A DNA stretch of 64,000 bases from Kocuria rosea subsp. polaris (GCA_023896275.1 MLDA01000003.1:62001-126000), one strand, 5' to 3'; numbered from the stretch's first letter, positions 27,631 to 35,076 are shown. Notes: generated from the sequence alone by a model not told the origin. Numbers and translations: made by a program.

Positions 27631-27668
27631 GGTCCTGCCGCCCTTGCGCTGCAGGACCGCTCGTCTTT
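27631..27668 (+). terminator. Possible terminator after ppiA
   Basis: GGTCCTGC (27631-27638) and GCAGGACC (27651-27658) pair across a 12-base loop and are followed by GCTCGTCTTT. The loop is long, so the call is moderate. Confidence 0.55.
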
Positions 27669-27693
27669 AACCATCCTCGTCGAGAGCAGGAAC

Positions 27694-28605
27694 ATGTCCT
27701 ACGGTTCTGTCCCCGATCAACAGGTCCCGGCGTGCCCGCGGCACCCCGAGCGGCCGAGCTACGTGCGCTGCCAGCGCTGTGGCCGGCCAACCTGCTCGGA
27801 GTGCCAGCGCCCCGCTGCGGTCGGCGTGCAGTGCGTCGAGTGTGTGCAGCAGGCCAACCAGTCCATCCCGACCCAGCGCACGGCCCTCGGCGGCGTGCAG
27901 CGCGGGGGTCGCCCGGTCGTGACCTTCACGCTGATCGGCCTCTGCGCGCTGACGTTCCTGGCCCAGTACGCGGTCCCGGGGCTGACGCGGGCGATGCAGT
28001 GGGCGGGGCTCTACGCCTCGACCCTCGACTTCGAGCCGTGGCGCATGCTCACAAGCACCTTCCTGCACTCGCAGGGATTCCTGATGCACATCGGCTTCAA
28101 CATGTACGCGCTGTACATCATCGGCCGAATTCTCGAACCGATGATGGGCCGTCTGCGGTTCGGCCTGCTCTATGTGCTCTCTGGGATCGGCGGCTCCGTG
28201 GCGGTCTTGTTGCTCGATCACCCCTTGCAGGGCGTCGTCGGCGCCTCGGGCGCGGTCTTCGGGCTCTTCGGCGCATTGCTCGTGATCACCCGGGCGCGTG
28301 GTGGGAACTTCATGCCGATCCTGATCCTGGTGGGTATCAACCTCGTCATCGGTTTCATCCCCGGATTCAACATCTCATGGCAGGCCCACCTGGGTGGATT
28401 GCTCACCGGCGGCGCGCTCGCCGCTGTCATGGTTTACGCCCCGCGGGTCGCTGCGCGCGGTGAGCAGATACACGACGCCGGCTCGGCAGCCAGTCGGCAT
28501 GCCCGCCGGGCGTCGCTCCAGGCGCTGGGTGTCGCTGCAGTGGCCCTGGTGCTGGTGGTGTTGACGGTGTGGGGAGCCGCTACGGTTCCGCAGCGCCTCT
28601 ACTAG
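27694..28605 (+). CDS. Rhomboid-family intramembrane serine protease with N-terminal zinc-binding motif
   Basis: The 303-residue protein starts with a Cys/His-rich segment (CPRHPERPSYVRCQRCGRPT then CSECQRPAAVGVQCVEC, residues 12-49) resembling a B-box-type zinc site. Six or seven membrane helices follow from about residue 75. The rhomboid signatures are present: HIGFNMYALYIIG near 133, the catalytic Ser motif GASGAVFGLFG near 187, and a distal His in WQAHLGGLLTG near 230. It is the position equivalent of Rv0110-type genes placed after ppiA in Actinobacteria. Substrates unknown. Confidence 0.9.
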   Translation: MSYGSVPDQQVPACPRHPERPSYVRCQRCGRPTCSECQRPAAVGVQCVECVQQANQSIPTQRTALGGVQRGGRPVVTFTLIGLCALTFLAQYAVPGLTRAMQWAGLYASTLDFEPWRMLTSTFLHSQGFLMHIGFNMYALYIIGRILEPMMGRLRFGLLYVLSGIGGSVAVLLLDHPLQGVVGASGAVFGLFGALLVITRARGGNFMPILILVGINLVIGFIPGFNISWQAHLGGLLTGGALAAVMVYAPRVAARGEQIHDAGSAASRHARRASLQALGVAAVALVLVVLTVWGAATVPQRLY

Positions 28606-28656
28606 CTGTCCACAACCCTTATCCACACTGTTAATAACTTACACACGTGTGATTCG
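28606..28656 (+). repeat. Composite DnaA repeat, copy A
   Basis: CTGTCCACA, 4 bases, TTATCCACA, 13 bases, ACACACGTGTG, ATTCG. About 40 of 51 positions match copy C at 28954-29004. Confidence 0.8.
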
Positions 28657-28677
28657 GGCCGAATACTTCAGATCCTG

Positions 28678-28730
28678 GGCCCCGTCGATCGGCATGTAGA
28701 CGCCGATCGACGGGGCCCGATCCGTTTTTT
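28678..28730 (+). terminator. Terminator after rhomboid, inside the DnaA-box cluster
   Basis: GGGCCCCGTCGATCGG (28678-28693) and its exact complement CCGATCGACGGGGCCC (28703-28718) form a 16-bp stem, followed by GATCCGTTTTTT. It ends the rhomboid transcript after at least two DnaA boxes have been transcribed. Confidence 0.9.
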
Positions 28731-28760
28731 GGTGCCGCTATTCACATATCTATCCCCAGC

Positions 28761-28790
28761 TGTGGATAACCGCGGTACACACATGTGCAC
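28761..28790 (+). repeat. Composite DnaA repeat, copy B
   Basis: TGTGGATAA, 9 bases, then ACACATGTGCAC. It shares layout with copy D at 29077-29107. Confidence 0.7.
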
Positions 28791-28953
28791 GGATCCACAG
28801 ACGGTGAACGCTCCTGTGGATGCTTGTGGATACGCGACTTTCCCACAGGCCCTGTGGATAAGCTCGTGATCGGGCGTGAACCCCCGTGTTTACAGGGATC
28901 TAAGAAGGTTCAAGCCTCAATTTGCCCGTCAGGTGTCCTAAGTAACAGATCCG

Positions 28954-29004
28954 TTGTCCACAGGGGTTCTCCACACTGTAGAAAACTTACAGGCGTGTGA
29001 TTCG
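28954..29004 (+). repeat. Composite DnaA repeat, copy C
   Basis: TTGTCCACA, 4 bases, TTCTCCACA, 13 bases, ACAGGCGTGTG, ATTCG. It is offset from copy A by exactly 348 bp. Confidence 0.8.
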
Positions 29005-29076
29005 ATAACTCCGACTCGCCCAGATCGGCGTCATTTCGGCGAATCGAACACACTTACCAACAGACTTGTCCCCACC

Positions 29077-29107
29077 TGTGGATAACTTTAGTTCACACCG
29101 TGTGCAC
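29077..29107 (+). repeat. Composite DnaA repeat, copy D
   Basis: TGTGGATAA, 9 bases, then ACACCGTGTGCAC. It shares layout with copy B. Confidence 0.7.
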
Positions 29108-29246
29108 AGTTGGGCGTCGTGAGGCAGTGGATAACCGGGGGGGATTCGCCAGTGCCGCAGCCTTGCTTGCCTCGGGCGTCGCATCCGGCTAGTTTGGTCA
29201 GAGAATGATTGGTATAACTCAATCACTGGATGGAACGAGGATCAAG

Positions 29247-30218
29247 ATGACCCAGCCGCGACCGATCACCGCGCGCGACGTCGAGCCGTGGGCGGACCTG
29301 CTCAACGCCGTGAGCACCACCGACGACTTCGGCGAAACGTTTACGCCGGTGGAGCTGGCAGAAGGCCTTGAGGCTCCTGGTTTCACGCCTGCCTCGGATT
29401 CCCTCTCGTGGTGGGACGGGGGCGTGATGATCGCCGCCGCAGAGGTCTCCGTGCGGCAACTGACGGCCGAGGACGGGATCGCCAAGGCCTTCGTCGACGG
29501 CGCGGTGCACCCGGCATACCGCGGGCGAGGAATCGGCACTGCCATCATGGGTTGGGGGCAGCAGCGGGCCCTGGCCCTGGCCGCGGAACGGCACCCGGGG
29601 CGCGAGGTGCAGCTGGACACCTGGAACATGACGGCACAGAGCTCGTATGCCTCGCTCGCCGCGGACTGGGGTTACTCCCCCGTGCGCTACTTCAGCGAGA
29701 TGCGGGTCGAGCTCGAGGGGTGGGAGGCACCGACGGTCGATGCGCGAGCCGAACAGATCCTGGCGACGACCTCCCGGATCGACGCCGAACTCAGCACGCT
29801 GGCGCACCGCGCCCATCTCGAGGCGTTCCGCGACCACTGGAACTACACGCCGGGCACGATCGAGAAGTGGGAACACTTCACGTCGGGCAGCACATTCCGC
29901 CCGGAGTATTCGCGGCTCGCCCTCGACGCCTCGAACCCGGAGGACCCCGTGGACGCTTACATCTTCTGCCAGCAGAATACCGACGACGAGCTGTACGTCG
30001 CCCTCGTCGGTACGCGGCGACGGGCGCGGGGCCGCGGCCTGGCCACCACGCTGTTGGCCGACGTCGTGCACCAGGCCCAGGAAGCTGGTCTGGCTGCGGT
30101 CACGCTCGGGGTCGACGCGGCGAGCCCCACGGGCGCCGGCGGCGTCTACGAGCGGGTCGGCTTCCGCTCGGTGCGCTCGAGCGTCGAGTACTCGAAGCGG
30201 ATGCCGGCCGTCGGTTAG
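29247..30218 (+). CDS. Tandem GNAT-domain N-acetyltransferase
   Basis: The 323-residue protein has two GNAT folds in series. The first includes the acetyl-CoA loop VHPAYRGRGIGTAIM near residue 87, the second RRRARGRGLATTLL near 253 with the closing GVYERVGFRSV near 295. This layout also occurs in mycothiol synthase MshD, but the sequence is not obviously MshD and the substrate is unknown. ATG 29247 is chosen because GAGG lies just upstream; an in-frame ATG 14 codons earlier lacks a site. It begins directly after the DnaA-box cluster. Confidence 0.85.
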   Translation: MTQPRPITARDVEPWADLLNAVSTTDDFGETFTPVELAEGLEAPGFTPASDSLSWWDGGVMIAAAEVSVRQLTAEDGIAKAFVDGAVHPAYRGRGIGTAIMGWGQQRALALAAERHPGREVQLDTWNMTAQSSYASLAADWGYSPVRYFSEMRVELEGWEAPTVDARAEQILATTSRIDAELSTLAHRAHLEAFRDHWNYTPGTIEKWEHFTSGSTFRPEYSRLALDASNPEDPVDAYIFCQQNTDDELYVALVGTRRRARGRGLATTLLADVVHQAQEAGLAAVTLGVDAASPTGAGGVYERVGFRSVRSSVEYSKRMPAVG

Positions 30219-30853
30219 AGCGGATGCAGCACGAGCAGCGAGGCGAGCGCGAACATCATGGCGGCCACGGCGCCGTCGAGTAAGCGCCACGCTGACGGGC
30301 GTGCGAAGAGGGGGCGCAGCAGGCGCGCGCCCGCGCCGAGGACGCTGAACCAGAGCACGCTGGCGACCATCGCCCCGCCGCCGAAATACCACCGTGCGGT
30401 GGGGCCGTGCTGCTCAGCCTGCGTCGCCGCGACCGAACCAAGCAGAACGATCGTCTCTAGGTAGACCTGCGGGTTCAGCCAGGTCAGGCCCAACAAGGCC
30501 AAGACGACGCCGGTGCGGCCCGCTCCTGACCGTTCCGCCGGGGCGTCTGCCGCGGTGAGGGCGGCGGGACGTACCGCGCGCCTGAGCGCCATGAGGCCGA
30601 ACGCGGTGAGGAACGCGGCGCCGCCGAAGCGTGCGACCTGCAGGACCCACGGCGTGCCGGCGACAAGGGAGCCGAATCCGGCGACGCCGACGAGGATGAG
30701 TAGAACGTCGGAGACCGCGCAGATCGCTACGCACACCACGACGTGCTCGCGGCGCAGTCCCTGGCGCAGGACGAACGCGTTCTGGGCGCCGATGGAGACG
30801 ATCAGGGACAGGCCCATGGCCAGGCCGGAGGCGGCGGGAAGCAGGAGAGTCAC
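30215..30853 (-). CDS. LysE/ArgO-family amino-acid exporter
   Basis: The 212-residue membrane protein matches the LysE/ArgO family of basic amino-acid exporters: an N-terminal helix with GLSLIVSIGAQNAFVLRQGL, about six helices, and the WLNPQVYLETIVLLGS motif near residue 135. It likely exports lysine and/or arginine. It is divergent from a LysG/ArgP-type regulator with 70 bp between them, the classical exporter-regulator arrangement. The stop overlaps the convergent GNAT gene by 4 bp. GTG start. Confidence 0.92.
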   Translation of the reverse strand: MTLLLPAASGLAMGLSLIVSIGAQNAFVLRQGLRREHVVVCVAICAVSDVLLILVGVAGFGSLVAGTPWVLQVARFGGAAFLTAFGLMALRRAVRPAALTAADAPAERSGAGRTGVVLALLGLTWLNPQVYLETIVLLGSVAATQAEQHGPTARWYFGGGAMVASVLWFSVLGAGARLLRPLFARPSAWRLLDGAVAAMMFALASLLVLHPL

Positions 30854-30888
30854 TTGAACAATCTAGAAACGCGGACGAATTCAGTACA

Positions 30889-30914
30889 GCTAATGATTCT
30901 GATGGTGCATTAGC
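30889..30914. promoter_or_regulatory. Inverted repeat, candidate LysG/ArgP operator
   Basis: GCTAATG (30889-30895) and CATTAGC (30908-30914) form a perfect 7-bp inverted repeat with 12 bp between, inside the 70-bp divergent gap. This fits a LysR-type regulator site controlling the exporter. Confidence 0.55.
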
Positions 30915-30923
30915 ATCGTTAAT

Positions 30924-31838
30924 GTGGATTTCCCGGCAGAGCAGCTCCGAGCCTTCGCGGCGGTCGTGGACACCGGGACCTTCGAGGCCGCCGCCGGCCG
31001 ATTGCACGTGACCCCGTCCGCGGTGAGTCAGCGGATCCGCGCGCTCGAGCGGCAGGTCGGCACCGTCGTCGTGCGTAGGAGCAATCCGGCCGAACCGACG
31101 GGCGCCGGACGTGTGCTGGTGCGCCTGGCGCGCCAGGTCGAGCTCGTCGCGGCGGAGGCGATCGCGGAGCTCAGCGGGGCCCGCGCAGCCGCCTCAGCAG
31201 CACCGCGCGTGCTGACGATTGTGGTCCCTTCGGACTCGTTGTCCTCCTGGTTCGGGCCCGTGCTTGACGCGGCGGCCACGGAAGACGGGTACGTCCTGGA
31301 GATCCTGCGCGACGACGAGAACCAATCCGAGGAGCACTTGCGCTCCGGCCGCGCGATGGGCGCCATCACGACCGAGCGTCAGCCGGTTCAAGGGTGTTCG
31401 ACGTCGGCCCTGGGGGTGATGCGCTACCGGGCGATGGGCGCACCGGAGTTCGTGGACCGCTGGTTTGGTCCCGGAGGTGAGGGTTTCCCTGCCGCGCCCG
31501 TCGTGAACTTCGGCCGGGACGACCCCCTGCAGAACGAGGTCCTGCGCTCCGCCGGCGTCGCGGCCGACCCGTTCGCCGGCGGCCCGCCGGCGAACTACGT
31601 ACCGGACCCCGCGCAATTCGGCCGGGCGGTGGCCGCCGGCATGGGCTGGGGCATGATCCCCGCCTGGCAGGCGGCGGAACTAGGAGGCGCGTTGCGCGAG
31701 ATCGAACCCGAGGTTGTCCGCGAGGTGCACCTCTACTGGCAGCGGTGGACGCTCGACTCCCCCGGCCTCGATTGGCTCAGCGACACCGTGCGCTACGCGG
31801 CTGCGCGCGGGCTTTCCGGCGGGCGGGAGCGCCCGTGA
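30924..31838 (+). CDS. LysR-family regulator of the ArgP/LysG type
   Basis: The 304-residue regulator has an N-terminal winged helix-turn-helix (LRAFAAVVDTGTFEAAAGRL then HVTPSAVSQRIRALE) and a C-terminal effector domain. It is divergent to a LysE/ArgO exporter, so it most likely senses lysine, arginine or similar and activates export, as LysG does in Corynebacterium glutamicum. The GTG start directly follows the candidate operator. Its TGA overlaps the start of the next gene. Confidence 0.9.
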   Translation: MDFPAEQLRAFAAVVDTGTFEAAAGRLHVTPSAVSQRIRALERQVGTVVVRRSNPAEPTGAGRVLVRLARQVELVAAEAIAELSGARAAASAAPRVLTIVVPSDSLSSWFGPVLDAAATEDGYVLEILRDDENQSEEHLRSGRAMGAITTERQPVQGCSTSALGVMRYRAMGAPEFVDRWFGPGGEGFPAAPVVNFGRDDPLQNEVLRSAGVAADPFAGGPPANYVPDPAQFGRAVAAGMGWGMIPAWQAAELGGALREIEPEVVREVHLYWQRWTLDSPGLDWLSDTVRYAAARGLSGGRERP

Positions 31839-32314
31839 CGGCCCGTGCAGGGCGCGCCAGGCGGTTGGTCGGGATCGGCGTGCTGCTGGTCCTGCTGCCG
31901 CCGCTGCCGGCCCATGTGGCCGCCCGGCTCTGCGTCGTGGACGACGACTGCGGCCCGCTCGGGGCGGACGTTGGCGCGTACTTTGCCGATGTCTTCGACC
32001 CCTGGCGTCTCGCGTCGGCCCTCGCGGTGCTGGCGATCGCCGTCGTCGTCCGGGCTCACTCCGGCCCCGGAGTGACGACCGCGTCGGTCGTGGGCCTGGT
32101 GGCGGTCGTCTTCGTCTACGCGACGCCCGCACACCTGGCCGCCCTCCTCGGTTCCGGGGCGGGGCTGGCGGAGACGGCCGAATACCTCGCGTTCCTGAAG
32201 ACCTTCGACCTGTTGACCCTCGCGCTGCCCCTAGCGCTCGTCCTGTACGCCCTCGCCGTCGGGGTCGCCCGCCCGCAACGGGCCGCGAAGGGCCCGGAGG
32301 GCCGCTACCCGTGA
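31835..32314 (+). CDS. Hypothetical small membrane protein
   Basis: The 159-residue product has an Arg-rich N-terminus and four predicted helices (about 11-27, 55-73, 80-98 and 130-152). No family was recognised. The GTG overlaps the regulator's stop (GTGA), so it is probably translated from the same transcript. The frame continues upstream inside the regulator gene, but that part is a shadow. Confidence 0.6.
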   Translation: MTARAGRARRLVGIGVLLVLLPPLPAHVAARLCVVDDDCGPLGADVGAYFADVFDPWRLASALAVLAIAVVVRAHSGPGVTTASVVGLVAVVFVYATPAHLAALLGSGAGLAETAEYLAFLKTFDLLTLALPLALVLYALAVGVARPQRAAKGPEGRYP

Positions 32315-32335
32315 CCGCGTTGGCGCGGCCGGGCG

Positions 32336-32824
32336 TCAGCCGACGGGCGGTCCCGCCTGCAGCAGCGCGATCGTGATCGCCGCGACGGCGAGCACGCCAA
32401 GGCCCAGCGCCGCGAACGGGCGGGCCAGGCACCAGGCCTGCGCGCGTTCGACGACGGTGCGCGGGGCCTCGGCCGCGGGGCCCGCCAGTCGCCATCGTGC
32501 GGAGAGCCGGCCCGTGCGCTCGGCCCACTTCTCGAAGGGCAGCGTCGCGAACGGGACAATCGCCGCGACGAGCGAGGCGGCGCCCGTACCGAGGCTCCAG
32601 CGCTCGTTGACCCACACGAACACGCTGGTCAGCCCGTAGGCCACGGTCGCAATGCCGTGTACCAGGCCGAAGACCGACACCAGAATGTCGGTCACCCCGG
32701 AGTACTTGAAGACCATGCCGATGATCAGCAGGGCCCAGGTGATCACCTCGGCGAGGGCGACGGCGGCGTAGAACCGGCGCGGGGAGACGCGCGGTTCGCG
32801 GGCGGTGGCGGTGGTCTCGGTCAT
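32336..32824 (-). CDS. DUF3817 membrane protein
   Basis: The 162-residue protein shows the DUF3817 pattern: FYAAVALAEVITWALLIIGM then KYSG, a second helix with VFGLVHGIATVAYG, and a third before PFEKWAERTGRL. A C-terminal helix (about 138-158) is extra to the core domain. Function is not known to me. It lies 3 bp after the VOC gene on the same strand, so the two are probably co-transcribed. Confidence 0.8.
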   Translation of the reverse strand: MTETTATAREPRVSPRRFYAAVALAEVITWALLIIGMVFKYSGVTDILVSVFGLVHGIATVAYGLTSVFVWVNERWSLGTGAASLVAAIVPFATLPFEKWAERTGRLSARWRLAGPAAEAPRTVVERAQAWCLARPFAALGLGVLAVAAITIALLQAGPPVG

Positions 32825-32827
32825 TAC

Positions 32828-33205
32828 TCAGTCCTGGTGGAGTTGGAGGTGGATGCCGCAACCGGTGTCGAAGACCGCGATGGTCCCCCAGTCGCCGGAG
32901 ACGGGTTCAGTATGGAATTCGACGCCGGCCGCGGAGAGCCGATCATATTCGGCGGCGACATCCGGAACGCCGAGGGTCAGGGCCGGCAACCTCGCGTCGT
33001 AGATTCCTGAGCGGTAGGCCTCGGCCACGGGGTGATCGCTCGGCTCGAGCAGCAAGGCGGCGGTGTCGGACTCGTCCGGAGAGGAAACGACGTAGAGGTT
33101 GTGCTCGGGCTGGACGTCGACGTCGGTGAATCCGAGCTGCCGGGTGAAGAACTCATAGGCGGATGCCGGGTCGCTGACATGGACCGATGTCATCTTCAAG
33201 CGCAT
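32828..33205 (-). CDS. VOC-family (glyoxalase-like) protein
   Basis: The 125-residue single-domain protein reads as a vicinal-oxygen-chelate fold: MTSVHVSDPASAYEFFTRQLGF at the start (20 residues or so), a central DPDLPALTL-like strand, and WGTIAVFDTGCGIHLQLHQ at the end. Such proteins include dioxygenases, lyases and antibiotic-binding proteins; the substrate here is unknown. Just upstream of its start is a 20-bp tandem repeat. Confidence 0.8.
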   Translation of the reverse strand: MRLKMTSVHVSDPASAYEFFTRQLGFTDVDVQPEHNLYVVSSPDESDTAALLLEPSDHPVAEAYRSGIYDARLPALTLGVPDVAAEYDRLSAAGVEFHTEPVSGDWGTIAVFDTGCGIHLQLHQD

Positions 33206-33220
33206 TGCGGGCCTCCTTTG

Positions 33221-33260
33221 AGGCGGTTGGTGAGCATGTGAGGCGGTTGGTGAGCATGGC
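33221..33260. repeat. 20-bp tandem direct repeat
   Basis: AGGCGGTTGGTGAGCATGTG (33221-33240) is followed immediately by a copy differing only at the last two bases (33241-33260). It lies upstream of the VOC start at 33205 and probably arose by slippage. Confidence 0.8.
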
Positions 33261-33335
33261 CGCGGCGGATGTCACAGACACCTCAGGCGCCGCGGTGCTA
33301 CGTTAACGTCGGGCCGCATTCGATGTCAGCGGTCC

Positions 33336-33375
33336 CCGGACGAGGGAGCCGTACCCGGAAGGCGACAAGACGGCC
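33336..33375 (+). promoter_or_regulatory. Guanidine-III (ykkC-III) riboswitch
   Basis: The 40-nt stretch keeps the class-III signatures in order: CCGGACGAGG at the 5' end, GCCGTACCCGG in the middle, and GACAAGACGGC at the 3' end. CCGG (33336-33339) can pair with CCGG (33355-33358), and GCCGT (33348-33352) with ACGGC (33370-33374), giving the expected pseudoknot. The aptamer ends 4 bases before a GAAAGG ribosome site (33379-33384) and 18 bases before the exporter ATG, suggesting control of translation by guanidine. Confidence 0.88.
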
Positions 33376-33392
33376 GTCGAAAGGCTGTAGCC

Positions 33393-33707
33393 ATGTCCTG
33401 GTTAATTCTCGCTATCGCAGGTCTCCTCGAAGCCGTCTGGGCGGTCGCCCTTGGTAAATCGGAGGGATTCACCAAGCTTGTCCCGTCCCTGGTCTTCGCG
33501 GGTGGGCTGATCGTCTCCATGGTCGGGCTGGCCTGGGCCATGAAGGAAATCCCCACCGGTACGGCGTATGCGGTCTGGGTCGGCATCGGAGCCTCGCTGG
33601 CCGTCGCCTACGGCATGATCTTCGGTGGCGAATCGATGAGTTGGCTCAAGATCCTGCTGGTCACCGGGCTCATCGCGTGCATCGTCGGGCTGAAGCTGGT
33701 CGACTAG
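33393..33707 (+). CDS. gdx: SMR-family guanidinium exporter (Gdx/SugE type)
   Basis: The 104-residue, four-helix protein is a small multidrug resistance transporter of the SugE/Gdx branch. It keeps the essential membrane Glu of helix 1 (GLLEAVWAVALGKSEG), the helix 3 signature TGTAYAVWVGIGA, and the short length. Gdx proteins work as dual-topology dimers that export guanidinium in exchange for protons. The guanidine-III riboswitch directly upstream supports guanidinium rather than quaternary ammonium as the substrate. It is convergent with crgA; the two stop regions overlap by 4 bp. Confidence 0.92.
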   Translation: MSWLILAIAGLLEAVWAVALGKSEGFTKLVPSLVFAGGLIVSMVGLAWAMKEIPTGTAYAVWVGIGASLAVAYGMIFGGESMSWLKILLVTGLIACIVGLKLVD

Positions 33708-33952
33708 TGCCAGCGCGTGGTCATGAAGAAGCCGACCATCGCGATGCCGAAGCCGATGATGATGTTCCAGCCGCCAGCGGCGGCGATGGGGAACAGGGCC
33801 TGCGTGATGTAGTAGGTCACGACCCACAGCAGTCCCAGGATCATCGAACCGAACATGACGATCTTGTACCAGAGCGGGAGTGGCTTCCGCTCGGTCGAAG
33901 CCGCCGGATCCTGTCGGGCGCGAGCCTTGCGGCGCGTCTTGGATTCGGGCAC
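33704..33952 (-). CDS. crgA: Cell division protein CrgA
   Basis: CrgA is a small actinobacterial divisome membrane protein that interacts with FtsZ, FtsQ and PBPs. The 82-residue product has a basic N-terminus (PESKTRRKARAR), two membrane helices (LWYKIVMFGSMILGLLWVV then GWNIIIGFGIAMVGFFM), and the typical TTRWH C-terminus. The GTG at 33952 gives the canonical length; the open frame extends another 39 residues upstream without family support. Confidence 0.93.
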   Translation of the reverse strand: MPESKTRRKARARQDPAASTERKPLPLWYKIVMFGSMILGLLWVVTYYITQALFPIAAAGGWNIIIGFGIAMVGFFMTTRWH

Positions 33953-34056
33953 TGAAACTCCTGAAATATGGGTCGCGTCTTCGATAGTCTGGTTACACCA
34001 TACTAGCGAACCCCGCGCCCCGGCCGCGGTCCGTTCCACGTCCTGAGGAGCCTCAC

Positions 34057-34896
34057 GTGTCTGCACCACCCGAAGGGTCGCTGGACGACATGCTCAACGA
34101 GGGCGGGGCGCGGTCGGCCTCCCGGGGCCGCCGGCCGCGGCGGAGGTATTCGCGCGGCGGCGCCGTCGTCGGCGTGATCGGCGAGCTGCTCATCACCGCG
34201 GGCGTCATCGTGCTGCTTTTCGTCGCCTGGGAGCTGTGGTGGACCAACCTAGAGGCTGACCGCAACCAGAACGATGCCGCCACCAATCTCATCGAATCCT
34301 TCGAGCGGCCCGACGCGCTCCCGGCCCCGGGCGATCCCGTGGACCCGGAGGATCAGGCGGCCGACGACGCGGAGCAGTTCGGCCCTCCGCCGGCGGCCTC
34401 CCTCGACGACGCCGGAACCTTCGCCCTGATGTACGTCCCGCGTTTCGGTGAGGACTGGGTGCGGCCGGTGAGCAGCGGCGTCGGACTGGACGTGCTGAAC
34501 AACCTCGGCATCGGGCACTACCCGGAGACCCAGATGCCCGGCGAGGCCGGGAACTTCGCGGTCGCCGCGCACCGGCAGACCCACGGTCAGGTGTTCTACA
34601 ACATCGACAAACTACGCGACGGGGACCGCGTGTACGTGCAGACGCGCGAGGGTTTCTATCAGTACCGGTACACGGGCACGGAGATCGTCTCGCCCTCCCA
34701 GGTGGACGTGCTGGCGCCGGTCCCCCGGCAGCCGGGCGTCGAGCCGACGTCCTCGGTCCTGACGCTGACCAGCTGTCACCCGCTCTTCACGACGCGCGAG
34801 CGGATCATCGCCTACGCGGAACTCGAATCCTTCCGACCGGCCGACCACGGGCCGCAATTCGCCATCATGTCCGCCTACGAGCGCACGCAGAACTAG
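34057..34896 (+). CDS. srtE: Class E sortase
   Basis: The 279-residue transpeptidase attaches proteins to the cell wall. One helix near residues 33-55 anchors it with the catalytic domain outside. The active site is visible: His in AAHRQTHGQ near 170, the catalytic Cys in LTLTSCHPLF near 240, and Arg in TTRERIIAYAEL. The TLTSCHP context and position upstream of pabA/pknB are typical of class E, which in high-GC Actinobacteria uses LAXTG-type signals. GTG start with CTGAGGAG about 7 bases upstream. Confidence 0.92.
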   Translation: MSAPPEGSLDDMLNEGGARSASRGRRPRRRYSRGGAVVGVIGELLITAGVIVLLFVAWELWWTNLEADRNQNDAATNLIESFERPDALPAPGDPVDPEDQAADDAEQFGPPPAASLDDAGTFALMYVPRFGEDWVRPVSSGVGLDVLNNLGIGHYPETQMPGEAGNFAVAAHRQTHGQVFYNIDKLRDGDRVYVQTREGFYQYRYTGTEIVSPSQVDVLAPVPRQPGVEPTSSVLTLTSCHPLFTTRERIIAYAELESFRPADHGPQFAIMSAYERTQN

Positions 34897-34905
34897 GAGG
34901 ACCTC

Positions 34906-35076
34906 ATGTACGCATGGATGTTCAGGCAGCTCCCGGGGCCCGTGTGGGTGCGGCTTCTCATTTCGCTGGTCCTGCTCGCCGGGATCATACTGGTGTTGAT
35001 GATGTATGTCTTTCCGTGGGTCAGCGATCAGCTGAGCCTGTGGACTCAGTCGACGATTGGCTTGGTGACGCGATGA
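34906..35076 (+). CDS. Small single-helix membrane protein
   Basis: A 56-residue frame (MYAWMFRQLPGPVWVRLL..., one helix at about 16-40, ending GLVTR) fills the gap between sortase and pabA. It has a strong ribosome site (AGGAGG at 34895-34900) and an ATGA overlap with the pabA start at 35073-35076. The packing argues for a real gene translated with pabA. It may serve the sortase or wall cluster; no function known. Confidence 0.75.
   Translation: MYAWMFRQLPGPVWVRLLISLVLLAGIILVLMMYVFPWVSDQLSLWTQSTIGLVTR

Larger units (their letters stand above)
28606..29134. other. Dense DnaA-box cluster with repeated composite units
   Basis: This stretch holds five perfect TT(A/G)TCCACA boxes (28619-28627, 28761-28769, 28853-28861, 28954-28962, 29077-29085). 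Five more boxes have one mismatch (28606, 28825, 28967, 29066, 29126). The two longest repeats, 28606-28656 and 28954-29004, each have two boxes starting 13 bp apart, a 13-base spacer, an ACANNCGTGTG near-palindrome and ATTCG. Units at 28761 and 29077 share box, 9-base spacer and ACACNNGTGCAC-like palindrome. No coding frame is credible here. It may titrate DnaA or act as a second origin-like element. Confidence 0.8.
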
